Assembly: GCF_017983445.1 (NCBI RefSeq)
Contig: NZ_JAGOBJ010000008.1
Span: 1 to 64,000, forward strand
Length of the DNA: 64,000 nucleotides
From: Halomonas sp.
Lineage (GTDB): Bacteria > Pseudomonadota > Gammaproteobacteria > Pseudomonadales > Halomonadaceae
Direction: 5' to 3'
Made by a program: the position numbers and the translations under genes. Position 1 is the stretch's first letter. Every line of letters starts with the position of its first letter. This document shows, in pieces, positions 40,996 to 51,299 of the stretch. The notes beneath the pieces are model-generated. The model worked only from the letters and a program-made list of their open reading frames with translations, did no database searches and was not told the origin of the DNA.

Positions 40996-41364
40996 TCAGT
41001 AGGCATCAAAAGCCGCTTTTTCCCAGTGAAACTCAAGTTTGGGCGGCGCGCCAGTAATAGCAAGAATATCAAAGCGGCAGGGAGATGTAAGGCCGTATTT
41101 GGCAATATATAGCTGGGCGGCGCGTATCAGGCGCTGCCGCTTTGTAGCCGTTATGGTTTCCAGCGGATGGCCGTAGCGTGTGGTCACCCTATGTTTGACT
41201 TCTACAAACACCAGCGTGCTGCCGTCACTCATTACGATATCCAGCTCACCACCTTTGACATGGTGGTTTTGAGCCACAAGCGTCAAACCCTTTTCTTGCA
41301 GCCATTGAGCGGCTAACTGCTCAATGGCTGCACCGCGCTTACGCGCCGTTTGGGCGTTATTCAT
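40996..41364 (-). CDS. yraN: UPF0102 family protein YraN
   Basis: YraN is a conserved small protein with an endonuclease-like (restriction-enzyme-like) fold and no settled function. The 122-residue product has GAAIEQLAAQWLQEKGLTLVAQNHHVKGGELDIVMSDGSTLVFVEVKHR, in which the E/D...EVK residues match the nuclease-type metal site. Its start overlaps the end of lpoA by 8 bp, so the two are probably co-translated. This is the standard lpoA-yraN-diaA-dolP neighbourhood. Confidence 0.92.
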   Translation of the reverse strand: MNNAQTARKRGAAIEQLAAQWLQEKGLTLVAQNHHVKGGELDIVMSDGSTLVFVEVKHRVTTRYGHPLETITATKRQRLIRAAQLYIAKYGLTSPCRFDILAITGAPPKLEFHWEKAAFDAY

Positions 41365-42862
41365 TACCGCTGGTTTGGCCCGGGATCAAGATGGGAGAGG
41401 GCGTGCCATTTTGAAACTTGGCCCACGGCAGTTCGCGATAAATGCGGCCATCACCGGTTAGATAAAGCGTGCCGGTGCTGCCGCGCATACCATCAAGCGA
41501 GGCGATATCCGATAGATGCGTCGCGATTTCATAAGCATCCACGCCCATGGCCATCAGGCGAAACATGGACGCATCGGCTTCTTCGCTCAGGCGTTGGTAG
41601 GTGGGGTAGAAGGGAAGGATTTCTTCACCCCCCACCGCAGCATCAGGAATCTGCCACGGAATATCCACGAACATGACATCGTTTAAATCCTGGTCGCGAC
41701 GCGTTTGCAAACGGCCTTCATGCAGGTGTGAGGTGGCGTAGATGGGCAGGTTCGGCGCGTAGTAGTAATCCATTGTAGGCGGCACCTGGCGCGCGTAGTC
41801 GGGCAGCGCAAGAAGGAAAAGAGCGTCGATGTTGCTAAGCTGGGCGCGCTCGCCACTAACGTTCAGGGCTGTTTTTACGGCATTGGCAACCGGGTTTTCA
41901 GGGTTGTAGCGTACGGCGTTGGTAACCTCGCCTCCCTCGCGGTGAAATTCATGCCAGAATGCCTCGCCTACGCGGCGCCCCCAATCGTTGTCAGGCACCA
42001 TCACCGACATGTTGCGGCGACCATCCTGATAAGCGCGACGGGCAGCTTGGCGCGCTTCATCTTCAGCAGAAAGGCCGTACTGGAAAAGGCGCGCAGCACG
42101 ATTCTGTTCGCCGCTACCATAGTTAAGCGCAAGGGTGGGCAGCGGTACGCTATCACGCTGTTCCAACTGGCTGACCTGATCTTTTTCAAGCGGGCCGATG
42201 ACCAATTGGGCGTTCATCTGTTCGGCACGGCTATAAAGCTCATCCATCGAGTATTGAGAAGCATCCAGGAAGCTCAGCTGTACGTTGTCCCCCTTGATCT
42301 CGTTATGGCGACGCATTGCGGTAGCTAGCGTGTTTGCAACACTGCTAAGCGGGCCAGACTCAGGCAGGGCAACCACGATGCGGCGGATCTCCTGGCCTTC
42401 AAGGCCGGGCAGCGCCAGGCTATCCGGGTCAAGCTGGTTCAGGGCATTGCGTGCCCAGCTCTGCCGGTCGATCAGTGTTTCCTGTTGGTCATCTTGCATG
42501 GGCAGGTCGTCGTTGAGCACCTGAGTTGCGCGTAATACGGCGCGAGGGTCATCCATTGCACGGGCGAGTTCTGAGAAAAGCAGCGCCCAACGGACGCGAT
42601 CCGTTTCTGACAGTCTAGCTTCATCGATGGCGTCAGCGGCGGCAAAGGCATCTTCCCGCTGGCCTTGTTGCGCCAAGATGGTGGCGGCTTCCAGGCGCGT
42701 CTTGGCGGCTTGGTCGGGAGCCTGCTGTTCCGCCTGACTTAGCAAGCGGCTCGCTTCCTGATCATCCGCGCGGTCGACCACGCTAGGTGACTGCATCGCA
42801 CAGCCGGTCATGAGAAGTGCTATGAGGGCAGTGGCGAGTACGCCACGCAGAGACTGTTTCAT
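41357..42862 (-). CDS. lpoA: Penicillin-binding protein activator LpoA (LppC family)
   Basis: LpoA is an outer-membrane lipoprotein that reaches through the periplasm to activate PBP1A. The ATG at 42862 (after AAGGAAGG) gives 501 residues with a lipoprotein signal (lipobox LLMTGC). An N-terminal helical/TPR region (about 35-165) is followed by a C-terminal periplasmic-binding-protein-like domain (IVVALPESGPLSSVANTLATAMR, then QLVIGPLEKDQVSQLEQ). E. coli LpoA is about 680 residues, so the N-terminal domain here is much shorter. It overlaps yraN by 8 bp and diverges from rsmI. Confidence 0.9.
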   Translation of the reverse strand: MKQSLRGVLATALIALLMTGCAMQSPSVVDRADDQEASRLLSQAEQQAPDQAAKTRLEAATILAQQGQREDAFAAADAIDEARLSETDRVRWALLFSELARAMDDPRAVLRATQVLNDDLPMQDDQQETLIDRQSWARNALNQLDPDSLALPGLEGQEIRRIVVALPESGPLSSVANTLATAMRRHNEIKGDNVQLSFLDASQYSMDELYSRAEQMNAQLVIGPLEKDQVSQLEQRDSVPLPTLALNYGSGEQNRAARLFQYGLSAEDEARQAARRAYQDGRRNMSVMVPDNDWGRRVGEAFWHEFHREGGEVTNAVRYNPENPVANAVKTALNVSGERAQLSNIDALFLLALPDYARQVPPTMDYYYAPNLPIYATSHLHEGRLQTRRDQDLNDVMFVDIPWQIPDAAVGGEEILPFYPTYQRLSEEADASMFRLMAMGVDAYEIATHLSDIASLDGMRGSTGTLYLTGDGRIYRELPWAKFQNGTPSPILIPGQTSGNE

Positions 42863-42961
42863 GTATCCTTCCTTAGTTTTCATTTGCGCTGTCGCCGCTT
42901 GTCGGCATTGAACAAGCATAGCGCACCGTCAGAGCAAGCCATTAACAAATCTGGAGTCACG

Positions 42962-43819
42962 ATGACACACCACAATCCGGGCACATTGTACGTGGTTGCC
43001 ACCCCAATTGGGAATTTGGACGATCTATCGCCGCGTGCAGCTCGGGTATTAGCGGAAGTATCGCGCATCGCGGCAGAGGATACGCGTCATAGTGCTCGCT
43101 TGTTGGCCCATTTAGGGGTTAATACGCCCATGTTGTCGCTGCATGAACATAACGAGGCGCGCCGGGTGGATACGCTAGATGCCTATCTGCAGTCCGGCGA
43201 AAATATTGCCCTGATAAGTGATGCAGGAACACCGCTTATCTGCGATCCGGGCTTCGTCCTGGTCAGAGAGCTACGACTCCGTGGCCGGCATGTGGTGGCA
43301 TTGCCTGGGCCGTGTGCGCTGGTAACGGCGCTATCAGGCGCTGGCTTGCCTACAGACCGCTTCACCTTTGGCGGCTTTTTACCCGCCAAGCCGGGGGCGC
43401 GTCGTCAGGCGCTTGAGGAGTGGCAAACCCGGGAAGAAACTCTGGTGTTTTACGAGTCGCCGCACCGTATTGTGCATACTCTCGAAGCGCTGCGTGAGCA
43501 GATGCCCGAACGCAGTGTAGTGCTGGCCAGAGAGTTGACCAAAACGTTTGAGACATTCTTGCAAGGTACGCCTGAGGAACTGCTGACCCAGTTGGCTGAC
43601 GACCCCAATCAGGCGAGAGGTGAGTTTGTGGTCATGCTGGCGGGCGCGCCACCGGTTACACAAAGCGAGCATCAGGATATTAGCGCCGATCAATTGATGA
43701 AAGTGCTGCTGGAAGAGGGAGTGGGGGTCAAGCAGGGGGCGGCGATAGTGGCTCGAATGCTGGGTGGGCGCAAACAGGAATGGTATGCAAGATTACAGGC
43801 AATTAAAACCGAGCATTGA
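42962..43819 (+). CDS. rsmI: 16S rRNA 2'-O-ribose C1402 methyltransferase RsmI
   Basis: RsmI methylates the ribose of C1402 in the 16S decoding centre. RsmH, 500 bp downstream, methylates the base of the same nucleotide. The ATG at 42962 after GGAG gives 285 residues. Tetrapyrrole-methylase-like motifs are GTLYVVATPIGNLDDLSPRA, EDTRHSARLL, LISDAGTPLICDPGF and the GRKQEWYARL C-terminus. It diverges from lpoA and is followed by rnpB. Confidence 0.95.
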   Translation: MTHHNPGTLYVVATPIGNLDDLSPRAARVLAEVSRIAAEDTRHSARLLAHLGVNTPMLSLHEHNEARRVDTLDAYLQSGENIALISDAGTPLICDPGFVLVRELRLRGRHVVALPGPCALVTALSGAGLPTDRFTFGGFLPAKPGARRQALEEWQTREETLVFYESPHRIVHTLEALREQMPERSVVLARELTKTFETFLQGTPEELLTQLADDPNQARGEFVVMLAGAPPVTQSEHQDISADQLMKVLLEEGVGVKQGAAIVARMLGGRKQEWYARLQAIKTEH

Positions 43820-43851
43820 GGCGAAGCGAGGGCGCTGGTATGCTTGCCGCC

Positions 43852-44222
<371 letters not shown>

Positions 44223-44233
44223 CATTTCCATAA

Positions 44234-44257
44234 AGGGGCTCGCACTGGCGCGCCCCT
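44234..44257 (+). terminator. GC-rich hairpin between rnpB and rsmH
   Basis: AGGGGC (44234-44239) pairs with GCCCCT (44252-44257). Inside lie a T/C mismatch and a CGC/GCG stem around an ACTG loop. It starts 12 bp after the RNase P RNA end and finishes 22 bp before the rsmH ATG. No T run follows, so it may be an RNA-end or partial terminator rather than a full stop. Confidence 0.5.
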
Positions 44258-44279
44258 CTAAATATTGTGTGAGAGTAAC

Positions 44280-45236
44280 ATGCCTTCTCCTGACGCTGAC
44301 CAGGTCGTTTCCCCGTTTCGCCATACCAGCGTATTACTGGAAGGGGCTGTCGATACCCTTATACATAATCCCGACGGCGTTTATCTGGATGGCACGTTTG
44401 GCCGAGGGGGGCATTCGCGGCTGATCTTGTCACGCCTAGGTAAGCAGGGTCGCTTGATAGCGATGGATCGTGACCCCCAGGCTATTGCGGCTGCCGCTGA
44501 GGTCGATGATCCCCGCTTTCAAATTACCCAGCGTGAATTTGCCCACTTGGCAGACTATGCCCGCGAGCTGGGCGTATACGGAAAACTGTCCGGCGTATTG
44601 CTGGATGTAGGCGTTTCTTCTCCACAGCTGGATGATCCTGAGCGCGGGTTCAGCTTTATGCGCAATGGCCCGTTGGATATGCGCATGGATCCCACTCAGG
44701 GGGAAAGCGCGGCTGAGTTCCTCGCACGCGCAAAAGAAGCCGATATCGCCCAGGTATTTAAAACGTATGGCGAAGAGCGCTACGCCAAACGGTTGGCTCG
44801 TGCTGTGGTTGAGCGGCGTGTTGAAGCGCCGTTTACCCATACGGTCGATTTGGCCGAGGTATTGAAAAAAGCCCACCCCGCCTGGGAAAAAGGCAAGCAT
44901 CCGGCGACAAAAGCATTTCAAGGATTACGAATTTATTTAAATGGCGAACTTGATCAGCTAGATGCTGCCTTAGACGCAGCGCTTGAAGCGCTGGCCCCGG
45001 GCGGTCATCTGGTGATTATCAGTTTCCATTCGCTGGAAGATCGTCGTGTAAAACGCTTTATCCGTCATCACGTACGTGGCGATACCCACCTGCCACGCGG
45101 TGTACCTATTCGTGATGACCAATTAAATCGTCGCCTTGAGGCTTTAAGTCGAGGCGTACGCCCGAGTGATGAAGAGGTAGCTGGTAATCCACGCGCGCGG
45201 AGCGCCGTTATGCGGGCTGCCCGAAAACGAGTATAA
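44280..45236 (+). CDS. rsmH: 16S rRNA m4C1402 methyltransferase RsmH (MraW)
   Basis: RsmH methylates N4 of C1402 in 16S rRNA. The 318-residue product (ATG at 44280) has [13 protein letters not shown], the SAM-binding [37 protein letters not shown] and the C-terminal [16 protein letters not shown]. It is first in the dcw cluster here. mraZ, which normally precedes it, is not present between rnpB and rsmH. ftsL follows after 2 bp. Confidence 0.96.
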   Translation: MPSPDADQVVSPFRHTSVLLEGAVDTLIHNPDGVYLDGTFGRGGHSRLILSRLGKQGRLIAMDRDPQAIAAAAEVDDPRFQITQREFAHLADYARELGVYGKLSGVLLDVGVSSPQLDDPERGFSFMRNGPLDMRMDPTQGESAAEFLARAKEADIAQVFKTYGEERYAKRLARAVVERRVEAPFTHTVDLAEVLKKAHPAWEKGKHPATKAFQGLRIYLNGELDQLDAALDAALEALAPGGHLVIISFHSLEDRRVKRFIRHHVRGDTHLPRGVPIRDDQLNRRLEALSRGVRPSDEEVAGNPRARSAVMRAARKRV

Positions 45237-45238
45237 GC

Positions 45239-45574
45239 ATGAGCATGGATCGGATTGAGCGTTGGGCCTCAACGCTACGCACCGAATGGCCCTTCAAGTT
45301 ACGTCTTCGTGCGTGGCCCATCATTATTTGTCTGCTGTTTTTTCTTTGCATCATCAGTGCGTTGGCAACGGTTGCCATCACCCACATGACGCGCGTTCAG
45401 TTTGCCCAATTGCAGCATCTTCAGCAGGAAAAAAACCAGCTGCAAACTGAGTGGGGCCAACTTTTATTAGAAGAGGGCGCATGGTCGACGCCCGCCCGGA
45501 TTGAGCAAATTGCCACGGAACGCCTGGATATGCGTATTCCTGACGTGCATGACGTTGAGGTCATTCGGCCATGA
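45239..45574 (+). CDS. ftsL: Cell division protein FtsL
   Basis: FtsL is a small bitopic division protein that forms the FtsQLB complex, which activates FtsWI. The 111-residue product has a short cytoplasmic N-terminus and one membrane helix (about 28-47, IIICLLFFLCIISALATVAI). A periplasmic coiled coil follows (RVQFAQLQHLQQEKNQLQTEW), then the ARIEQIATERLDMRIPD segment. Family conservation is low and the call is strengthened by position between rsmH and ftsI. Its stop overlaps the ftsI ATG by 4 bp. Confidence 0.92.
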   Translation: MSMDRIERWASTLRTEWPFKLRLRAWPIIICLLFFLCIISALATVAITHMTRVQFAQLQHLQQEKNQLQTEWGQLLLEEGAWSTPARIEQIATERLDMRIPDVHDVEVIRP

Positions 45575-47280
45575 GAAACGAGCGCCGGGGAGGAATGCCC
45601 CGTCAGCAGCCTATTGCCCCACCGCTGGGTGGCGGCCGTTTTATCTTTATATTGATCATGGTCGGTTTAGTAACGTGTGTTCTTATTGGGCGGATCACGT
45701 TGCTGCAGGTTATTGACCGGCCTTTCCTGCAAAGCCAGGGGGATGCGAGAACGCTGCGTCATGAGGCCATACCTGCCCACCGCGGTATGATCACTGACCG
45801 CAACGGCGAGCCTCTAGCTATTTCAACGCCTGTCGTAACGCTATGGGCGAATCCTCAGGAACTGCCTTCCGACGGTATCCAACGCTTTATGCTGGCGCAG
45901 GCGCTGGGCATGTCACTAGACGATTTCGAGTCCCGGGTTGAGCGCTACAGTAGCCGCGAGTTCATGTATCTGCGTCGGCAGATGACCCCGGGTGCGGCGC
46001 AGCGCATTCTTGATTTACGCACCCCTGGCGTTTACCCCCAACGCGAGTACAAGCGCTATTATCCCGCCGGGGAAGTGGCGGCGCAGATACTCGGTGTGAC
46101 CAACGTTGATGATGTGGGCCAAGAAGGTCTGGAGCTTTCCTACCAGCCGTTCTTGGCAGGACACCCAGGCCAACGCCGCGTGATTAAAGATCGTCGTGGG
46201 CGTTTGGTACGTGAGCTGGGCGTTATCCGCGAAGCCCAGCCAGGCGGTGATCTGGTGCTGTCGATCGACCAGCGTATTCAATATATGGCGTACCGTGAGC
46301 TGCGTGCGGCCGTTGCCAAAAACGATGCTGACGGTGGCGTGCTAGTTACTATGGATGCCCGTACCGGTGAAGTGTTGGCGATGGCTAATCTGCCGTCATA
46401 TAACCCTAATAATCGCACTGGGCTTGATCCGCGTGGCTTGCGTAATCAGGCGTTGGTCGATGTTTTTGAACCGGGTTCCGTCATGAAGCCGCTGGCTATG
46501 GCCGCCGTGCTGGAGAGCGGTATTGTAGGTCGTGACGCAGTGGTGGATACCTCGCCGGGTTGGATGCGTATCGATCAATTTACCATTCGTGATTTTCGTA
46601 ATTACGGTGACTTGACGCTAGCAGGTATTTTGGAGCACTCATCCAATATCGGTATGTCGCGCTTGGCATTACAGCTAAGCGATACGGCTATTTGGGAAAA
46701 GTATAATCAGTTGGGATTAGGGCAGGCGCCCGGAACGGGCTTCCCTGGCGAGGCCAATGGGAGCCTGCCTGCGCCAGTGCGCTGGTCACGCAGTGAGCGG
46801 GCGGCGCTGTCTTACGGTTACGGCCTGTCGGTTACTGCCGTTCAATTGGCAAGTGCTTACACGGCATTAGCCAATGGCGGCATGCGTTTGCCACCTTCTT
46901 TATTGCGTCTGTCTGAGCCACCTCAAGGGATTCCCGCAATTGATCCTTCCGTTGCCAACGATCTGCTGAATATTCTCGAAACATCCGTTGCCGCCTATAC
47001 CGGTGGTCGGCGAGCTCGCGTGGAAGGCTATCGAGTAGGTGGGAAAACCGGTACGGTGCGTAAATCCGGGCAGGGCGGTTACACCACGGATGCCTATCGA
47101 AGCGTATTTGCCGGCATTGCGCCTATTTCTGATCCCCGTATCGTGACCGTTGTGATGATCGATCATCCGAAAGCCGGCGAATTTTACGGTGGTGCGGTTG
47201 CCGCTCCGGTCTTTTCAAGCGTGACGGGTAACGCGTTGCGCTTACTTGACGTGCCGCCAGACCATGAGGTCGAAGAGTAG
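45571..47280 (+). CDS. ftsI: Septal peptidoglycan transpeptidase FtsI (PBP3)
   Basis: FtsI is the division-specific class B penicillin-binding protein that cross-links septal peptidoglycan together with FtsW. The 569-residue product has a membrane anchor (about 24-45) and a PBP dimerisation domain (HRGMITDRNGEPLAIST). The transpeptidase domain has the three catalytic motifs SVMK (in FEPGSVMKPLAM), SSN (in LEHSSNIGMS) and KTG (in GGKTGTVRKSG). It overlaps ftsL, and murE follows after 18 bp. Confidence 0.97.
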   Translation: MRNERRGGMPRQQPIAPPLGGGRFIFILIMVGLVTCVLIGRITLLQVIDRPFLQSQGDARTLRHEAIPAHRGMITDRNGEPLAISTPVVTLWANPQELPSDGIQRFMLAQALGMSLDDFESRVERYSSREFMYLRRQMTPGAAQRILDLRTPGVYPQREYKRYYPAGEVAAQILGVTNVDDVGQEGLELSYQPFLAGHPGQRRVIKDRRGRLVRELGVIREAQPGGDLVLSIDQRIQYMAYRELRAAVAKNDADGGVLVTMDARTGEVLAMANLPSYNPNNRTGLDPRGLRNQALVDVFEPGSVMKPLAMAAVLESGIVGRDAVVDTSPGWMRIDQFTIRDFRNYGDLTLAGILEHSSNIGMSRLALQLSDTAIWEKYNQLGLGQAPGTGFPGEANGSLPAPVRWSRSERAALSYGYGLSVTAVQLASAYTALANGGMRLPPSLLRLSEPPQGIPAIDPSVANDLLNILETSVAAYTGGRRARVEGYRVGGKTGTVRKSGQGGYTTDAYRSVFAGIAPISDPRIVTVVMIDHPKAGEFYGGAVAAPVFSSVTGNALRLLDVPPDHEVEE

Positions 47281-47298
47281 CATGACTAAGGAGATTGC

Positions 47299-48795
47299 AT
47301 GACGTTGGCCCCCAACGATTTATGGGAAGCGCTGGGTAGCGTATGGCCGAATGAGCCCTTTGCTCAGACACTGCCCGAACTTCCTGAGTCGCTGCGTTTG
47401 ATTACCGATTCACGCAAGCTGTCAACGGGTGATGTGTTTGTTGCCGTGCCGGGTAGCCAGGGCGACGGGCGTGACTATATTGACATGGTCCTTGAACAGG
47501 GCGCGTCGCTAGTGTTAGCGCATACCAAGCAAGCCCATGCCACTTGGGAAGGTCGGGTACTCTACCTGCCGCACCTTTCCATACGGCTAGGCGAGCTGGG
47601 TCGGCAGCTTTTTGAAGTGCCCACTGATCTTGAAGTGATCGCTGTTACAGGCACCAATGGGAAAAGCTCCGTTACGCATTATATTGCGGCGTTGAGCGAA
47701 GCCTTGGGCACTGCCGCTGGTGTAATCGGTACGTTAGGCGTAGGTCGCCCAGGCCAGCTGGCTGATAGTGGCTTGACCACGCCCGGTCCTTTGGCATTAC
47801 AGGCAACGCTTGGCGAGCTTTCCCGCCAGGGGGTAAAGCGAGTGGCGCTTGAAGCCTCCTCTCACGCGTTGGATCAACACCGCCTGGACGCCGTCGATGT
47901 AAAAGTTGGCGTATTTACCAACCTGACCCGCGACCACCTCGATTACCACGGGAGCATGGCGGCGTATGCGGCGGCTAAAGCCAAGCTTTTTCGGCGTAGC
48001 GAGCTTGAGCTTGCCGTTGTGAATGCTGACGATCCTTTGGCCCGTTTGATGCTGGCTGGCTGTGATAAGCGCGTGCGCGTATTAGCGACCGGCCAGGATG
48101 AAGCCGTTACGTTTCGGGTGCTGGATGTCCAGCTGAAAGAAACGGGCCAGCAGGCGCTGATTGCCACGCCGGATGGCGAGCGCGTATTGACGTTAGGTCT
48201 GATGGGACGTTTCAACCTGGATAATGTCCTGTTGGCGATGGCTGTGCTTTACGGTTTGGGTCAGGAGATTGACCCACTGTTTGAGGCGGCCGCAGCACTT
48301 GATCCCGTGCCTGGGCGTATGGCGCTGTACCATGCGAAATCAGCGCCCAGCGTTGTGATCGATTATGCCCATACGCCGGATGCGCTGCACAGTGCACTAC
48401 AAGCCCTGCGCGCACATTTAGGCCAAGCGGGCAAGCTGTGGTGTGTGTTTGGCTGTGGCGGTGAGCGCGATACGGGCAAGCGTGTAGAAATGGCCAAAGC
48501 CGCTGAGCAACTCGCAGACCATGTGGTGGTCACCGATGACAACCCGCGGGGTGAGTCAGCAGAGCAGATTCGCCAGCAAATTATGGCGGGGCTTTCTTCG
48601 GCCATCACACCACTCGAAATAGGTGATCGTCGGCTTGCCATTAGCCAGACGATTCAACAGGCTGGTGACAATGATGTGGTGCTGATTGCCGGTAAAGGCC
48701 ATGAGGCCTATCAGGAAATCAATGGCGTGCGCCATGCCTATAACGACGAAGATGAAGTGCTGGGAGCCTTCGCGTTACGGAGTCATGCACCATGA
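47299..48795 (+). CDS. murE: UDP-MurNAc-L-Ala-D-Glu:meso-DAP ligase MurE
   Basis: MurE adds meso-diaminopimelate as the third residue of the peptidoglycan stem. The 498-residue product has the Mur-ligase P-loop VTGTNGKSSVTHYIAAL and the central ASSHALDQHRLDAVDVKVGVFTNLTRDHLDYHG. The DDNPRGES motif confers specificity for meso-DAP rather than lysine, and IAGKGHEAYQEI lies near the end. Its stop overlaps the murF start by 4 bp. Confidence 0.97.
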   Translation: MTLAPNDLWEALGSVWPNEPFAQTLPELPESLRLITDSRKLSTGDVFVAVPGSQGDGRDYIDMVLEQGASLVLAHTKQAHATWEGRVLYLPHLSIRLGELGRQLFEVPTDLEVIAVTGTNGKSSVTHYIAALSEALGTAAGVIGTLGVGRPGQLADSGLTTPGPLALQATLGELSRQGVKRVALEASSHALDQHRLDAVDVKVGVFTNLTRDHLDYHGSMAAYAAAKAKLFRRSELELAVVNADDPLARLMLAGCDKRVRVLATGQDEAVTFRVLDVQLKETGQQALIATPDGERVLTLGLMGRFNLDNVLLAMAVLYGLGQEIDPLFEAAAALDPVPGRMALYHAKSAPSVVIDYAHTPDALHSALQALRAHLGQAGKLWCVFGCGGERDTGKRVEMAKAAEQLADHVVVTDDNPRGESAEQIRQQIMAGLSSAITPLEIGDRRLAISQTIQQAGDNDVVLIAGKGHEAYQEINGVRHAYNDEDEVLGAFALRSHAP

Positions 48796-50150
48796 GCTGG
48801 ACACTTGCTGAGGTAGCAACCGCGCTGGGCATAGAAATATCTGAAGATCAAGCAGCGTTAGAGCTTACTGCAGTGGTTACCGATACCCGGAAAATTGTGC
48901 CCGGCTGCCTGTTTGTGGCGCTGAAGGGGCCACGCTTTAACGGCCATGATTTTATCGGGCAGGCCCATGAGCAAGGTGCAGCAGCGGCACTGGTCGAAGC
49001 CTCGATAGACAGTCCGCTGCCCCAGCTTGTATGTCCGGATACTCGTCTTGGATTGGGGCTTCTAGCCGGTGCCTGGCGTAGCCGCTGGTCCATGCCGTTG
49101 ATCGGCGTCACCGGTAATAGTGGTAAGACAACGGTCAAGGAAATGACGGCTGCCTTGCTGGCGCCTCTCGGTAATGTGCTGGCGACTCAAGGCAACCTCA
49201 ATAACGATATTGGCGTTCCGCTAACGCTTTTAAGATTAACCGAAGAGCATCAGGCAGGGGTTATCGAGCTGGGCGCGAACCATCTGGGTGAAATTGCCTG
49301 GTCCAGCCGTTTAACGGTGCCTGATGTGGCTATTATCACCAACGTTACAGGGGCACACGTTGGTGAATTTGGCGGTATGGGACATATTGCCCAGGCGAAA
49401 AGCGAGCTGCTCGATGGCTTGAGTGACCAAGGCGTTGCGGTACTTAATCGAGATGACCATTACTACGCCTTCTGGGCTGCCTGTGCGGCTCCCCGACGCG
49501 TCATCAGCTTTGGGTTTGATAGCTCAGCGGATGTCTGTGCGTCCGCGCTTTCCTGTGACTCTCAGGGAAGGTATGCTTTCACGCTTGTTCAGCACGGTAA
49601 GCCGCTGGGCAATGTACAGCTTGCTTTGCTGGGTAAGCACAATGTCAGCAATGCGCTGGCAGCGGCAGCGGCAGCGTTGGCAGTCGGTATTGCGCCTGCC
49701 GATGTTGTGGCTGGATTGCAAAATCTGCCGGTACTTAACGCACGGCTAAGCATTGTCCCCGGGTTGCACGGTGCTACGCTGCTAGACGATACGTATAATG
49801 CCAATCCCGGAGCGGTCAAGGCCGCGATGGAAACATTGATGCGTTTCCCAGCGCCACGCTGGTGTGCACTGGGCGTCATGGGTGAACTTGGCGATGACGC
49901 TGAAACATTGCATGCCGAGGTTGGTCGTTACGCGGCTGAGCTCGGCATCGACAGGCTGCTGACGCTGGGTGATGCGGCGCGTTCAGCCTGTGACGCCTTT
50001 GGTCACGGGCAGCATTTTGACGACCACGAGACGCTAGCGCGTCATGTCATTAATACTTTGCCGCCCGCCACCACGCTTCTGGTGAAAGGGTCGCGCAGCG
50101 CGGGTATGGAGCAAATCATTGCTGCGCTGCGCTCGGATGAAATAAGGTAA
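48792..50150 (+). CDS. murF: UDP-MurNAc-tripeptide:D-Ala-D-Ala ligase MurF
   Basis: MurF joins D-Ala-D-Ala to the UDP-MurNAc tripeptide, completing the soluble precursor. The 452-residue product has DTRKIVPGCLFVALKGPRFNGHDF, the P-loop GVTGNSGKTTVKEMTAALL, the central LGANHLGEIAWSSRLT and DDTYNANPGAVKAAMETL. The C-terminal VKGSRSAGMEQIIAAL is typical. It overlaps murE by 4 bp, and mraY follows 9 bp later. Confidence 0.97.
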   Translation: MSWTLAEVATALGIEISEDQAALELTAVVTDTRKIVPGCLFVALKGPRFNGHDFIGQAHEQGAAAALVEASIDSPLPQLVCPDTRLGLGLLAGAWRSRWSMPLIGVTGNSGKTTVKEMTAALLAPLGNVLATQGNLNNDIGVPLTLLRLTEEHQAGVIELGANHLGEIAWSSRLTVPDVAIITNVTGAHVGEFGGMGHIAQAKSELLDGLSDQGVAVLNRDDHYYAFWAACAAPRRVISFGFDSSADVCASALSCDSQGRYAFTLVQHGKPLGNVQLALLGKHNVSNALAAAAAALAVGIAPADVVAGLQNLPVLNARLSIVPGLHGATLLDDTYNANPGAVKAAMETLMRFPAPRWCALGVMGELGDDAETLHAEVGRYAAELGIDRLLTLGDAARSACDAFGHGQHFDDHETLARHVINTLPPATTLLVKGSRSAGMEQIIAALRSDEIR

Positions 50151-50159
50151 ACGCCGTTC

Positions 50160-51242
50160 ATGTTACTTCACTTGGCGAATTTTCTAGCTCAGTACCACAC
50201 GGGCTTTCAGGTTTTCAACTATCTCACCTTGCGCGTCATCCTGGCGGCACTTACCTCGCTGATGCTCTGCCTTTGGCTGGGGCCATGGGTAATCCGTCGG
50301 CTTGTTGAAGGCCAGATAGGCCAGGCAGTGCGCGATGATGGCCCGCAATCCCATCTTTCAAAAGCGGGCACACCCACCATGGGTGGCGTGATGATTCTGC
50401 TGGCGATGGCTATCAGTACCTTCGTATGGGGCGATTTGACCAATCACTATGTGTGGGTGGTGCTAGCCGTGACGCTGGGGTTCGGAGCTATTGGCTGGGT
50501 CGATGATTACCGTAAGGTGGTCGAGAAAAATCCCCGTGGTCTGCCGGCGCGCTGGAAGTACTTTTGGCAGTCGGTGGTCGGGATTGGCGCAGCGCTAGTG
50601 CTTTATTTCACAGCAGCTACGCCGGCCGAAACCAGCTTGCTCGTGCCGCTGTTCAAGGATGTCGCGCTGCCGCTGGGCGTGTTTTATATCGTGCTGACCT
50701 ACTTTGTGATTGTGGGTAGCTCCAACGCGGTGAACCTGACCGATGGCTTGGATGGCCTGGCGATCATGCCCACCGTGTTGGTCGCGATGGGCTTGTCAGT
50801 CTTTGCTTATGCCAGCGGTAACGCTGTGTTCGCCAACTACCTGCATATCCCGTTTCTTAACGGTACCGGGGAGCTTGCGATTTTCTGTGCGACCATTGCA
50901 GGAGCGGGGCTCGGCTTTTTGTGGTTCAACACCTATCCCGCCCAGGTCTTCATGGGCGATGTGGGGGCGCTTGCATTGGGTGCGGCGCTTGGCGTTGTCG
51001 CGGTAATCGTTCGCCAGGAAATCGTCCTGTTCATCATGGGCGGTATTTTTGTCGTCGAAACTCTGTCGGTCATACTGCAGGTGGGGTCTTATAAAATGAC
51101 CGGACGGCGTATTTTCCGCATGGCGCCGCTACATCACCACTTCGAATTGAAAGGCTGGCCGGAGCCGCGTGTCATTGTGCGCTTCTGGATCATTACCGTG
51201 GTATTGGTGCTACTGGGCCTCGCGACGCTCAAGGTTCGTTAA
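50160..51242 (+). CDS. mraY: Phospho-MurNAc-pentapeptide translocase MraY
   Basis: MraY moves phospho-MurNAc-pentapeptide onto undecaprenyl phosphate, making lipid I in the inner membrane. The 360-residue product has ten membrane helices and the family motifs [62 protein letters not shown] and [15 protein letters not shown]. The acidic residues DD and NLTDG form the catalytic site. It lies between murF and murD. Confidence 0.97.
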   Translation: MLLHLANFLAQYHTGFQVFNYLTLRVILAALTSLMLCLWLGPWVIRRLVEGQIGQAVRDDGPQSHLSKAGTPTMGGVMILLAMAISTFVWGDLTNHYVWVVLAVTLGFGAIGWVDDYRKVVEKNPRGLPARWKYFWQSVVGIGAALVLYFTAATPAETSLLVPLFKDVALPLGVFYIVLTYFVIVGSSNAVNLTDGLDGLAIMPTVLVAMGLSVFAYASGNAVFANYLHIPFLNGTGELAIFCATIAGAGLGFLWFNTYPAQVFMGDVGALALGAALGVVAVIVRQEIVLFIMGGIFVVETLSVILQVGSYKMTGRRIFRMAPLHHHFELKGWPEPRVIVRFWIITVVLVLLGLATLKVR

Positions 51243-51299
51243 TCGATGCGGTAATAGTGGCCGCTGCAGCCTTAAGCGTATAACGCAAAGGAGCCAGAT

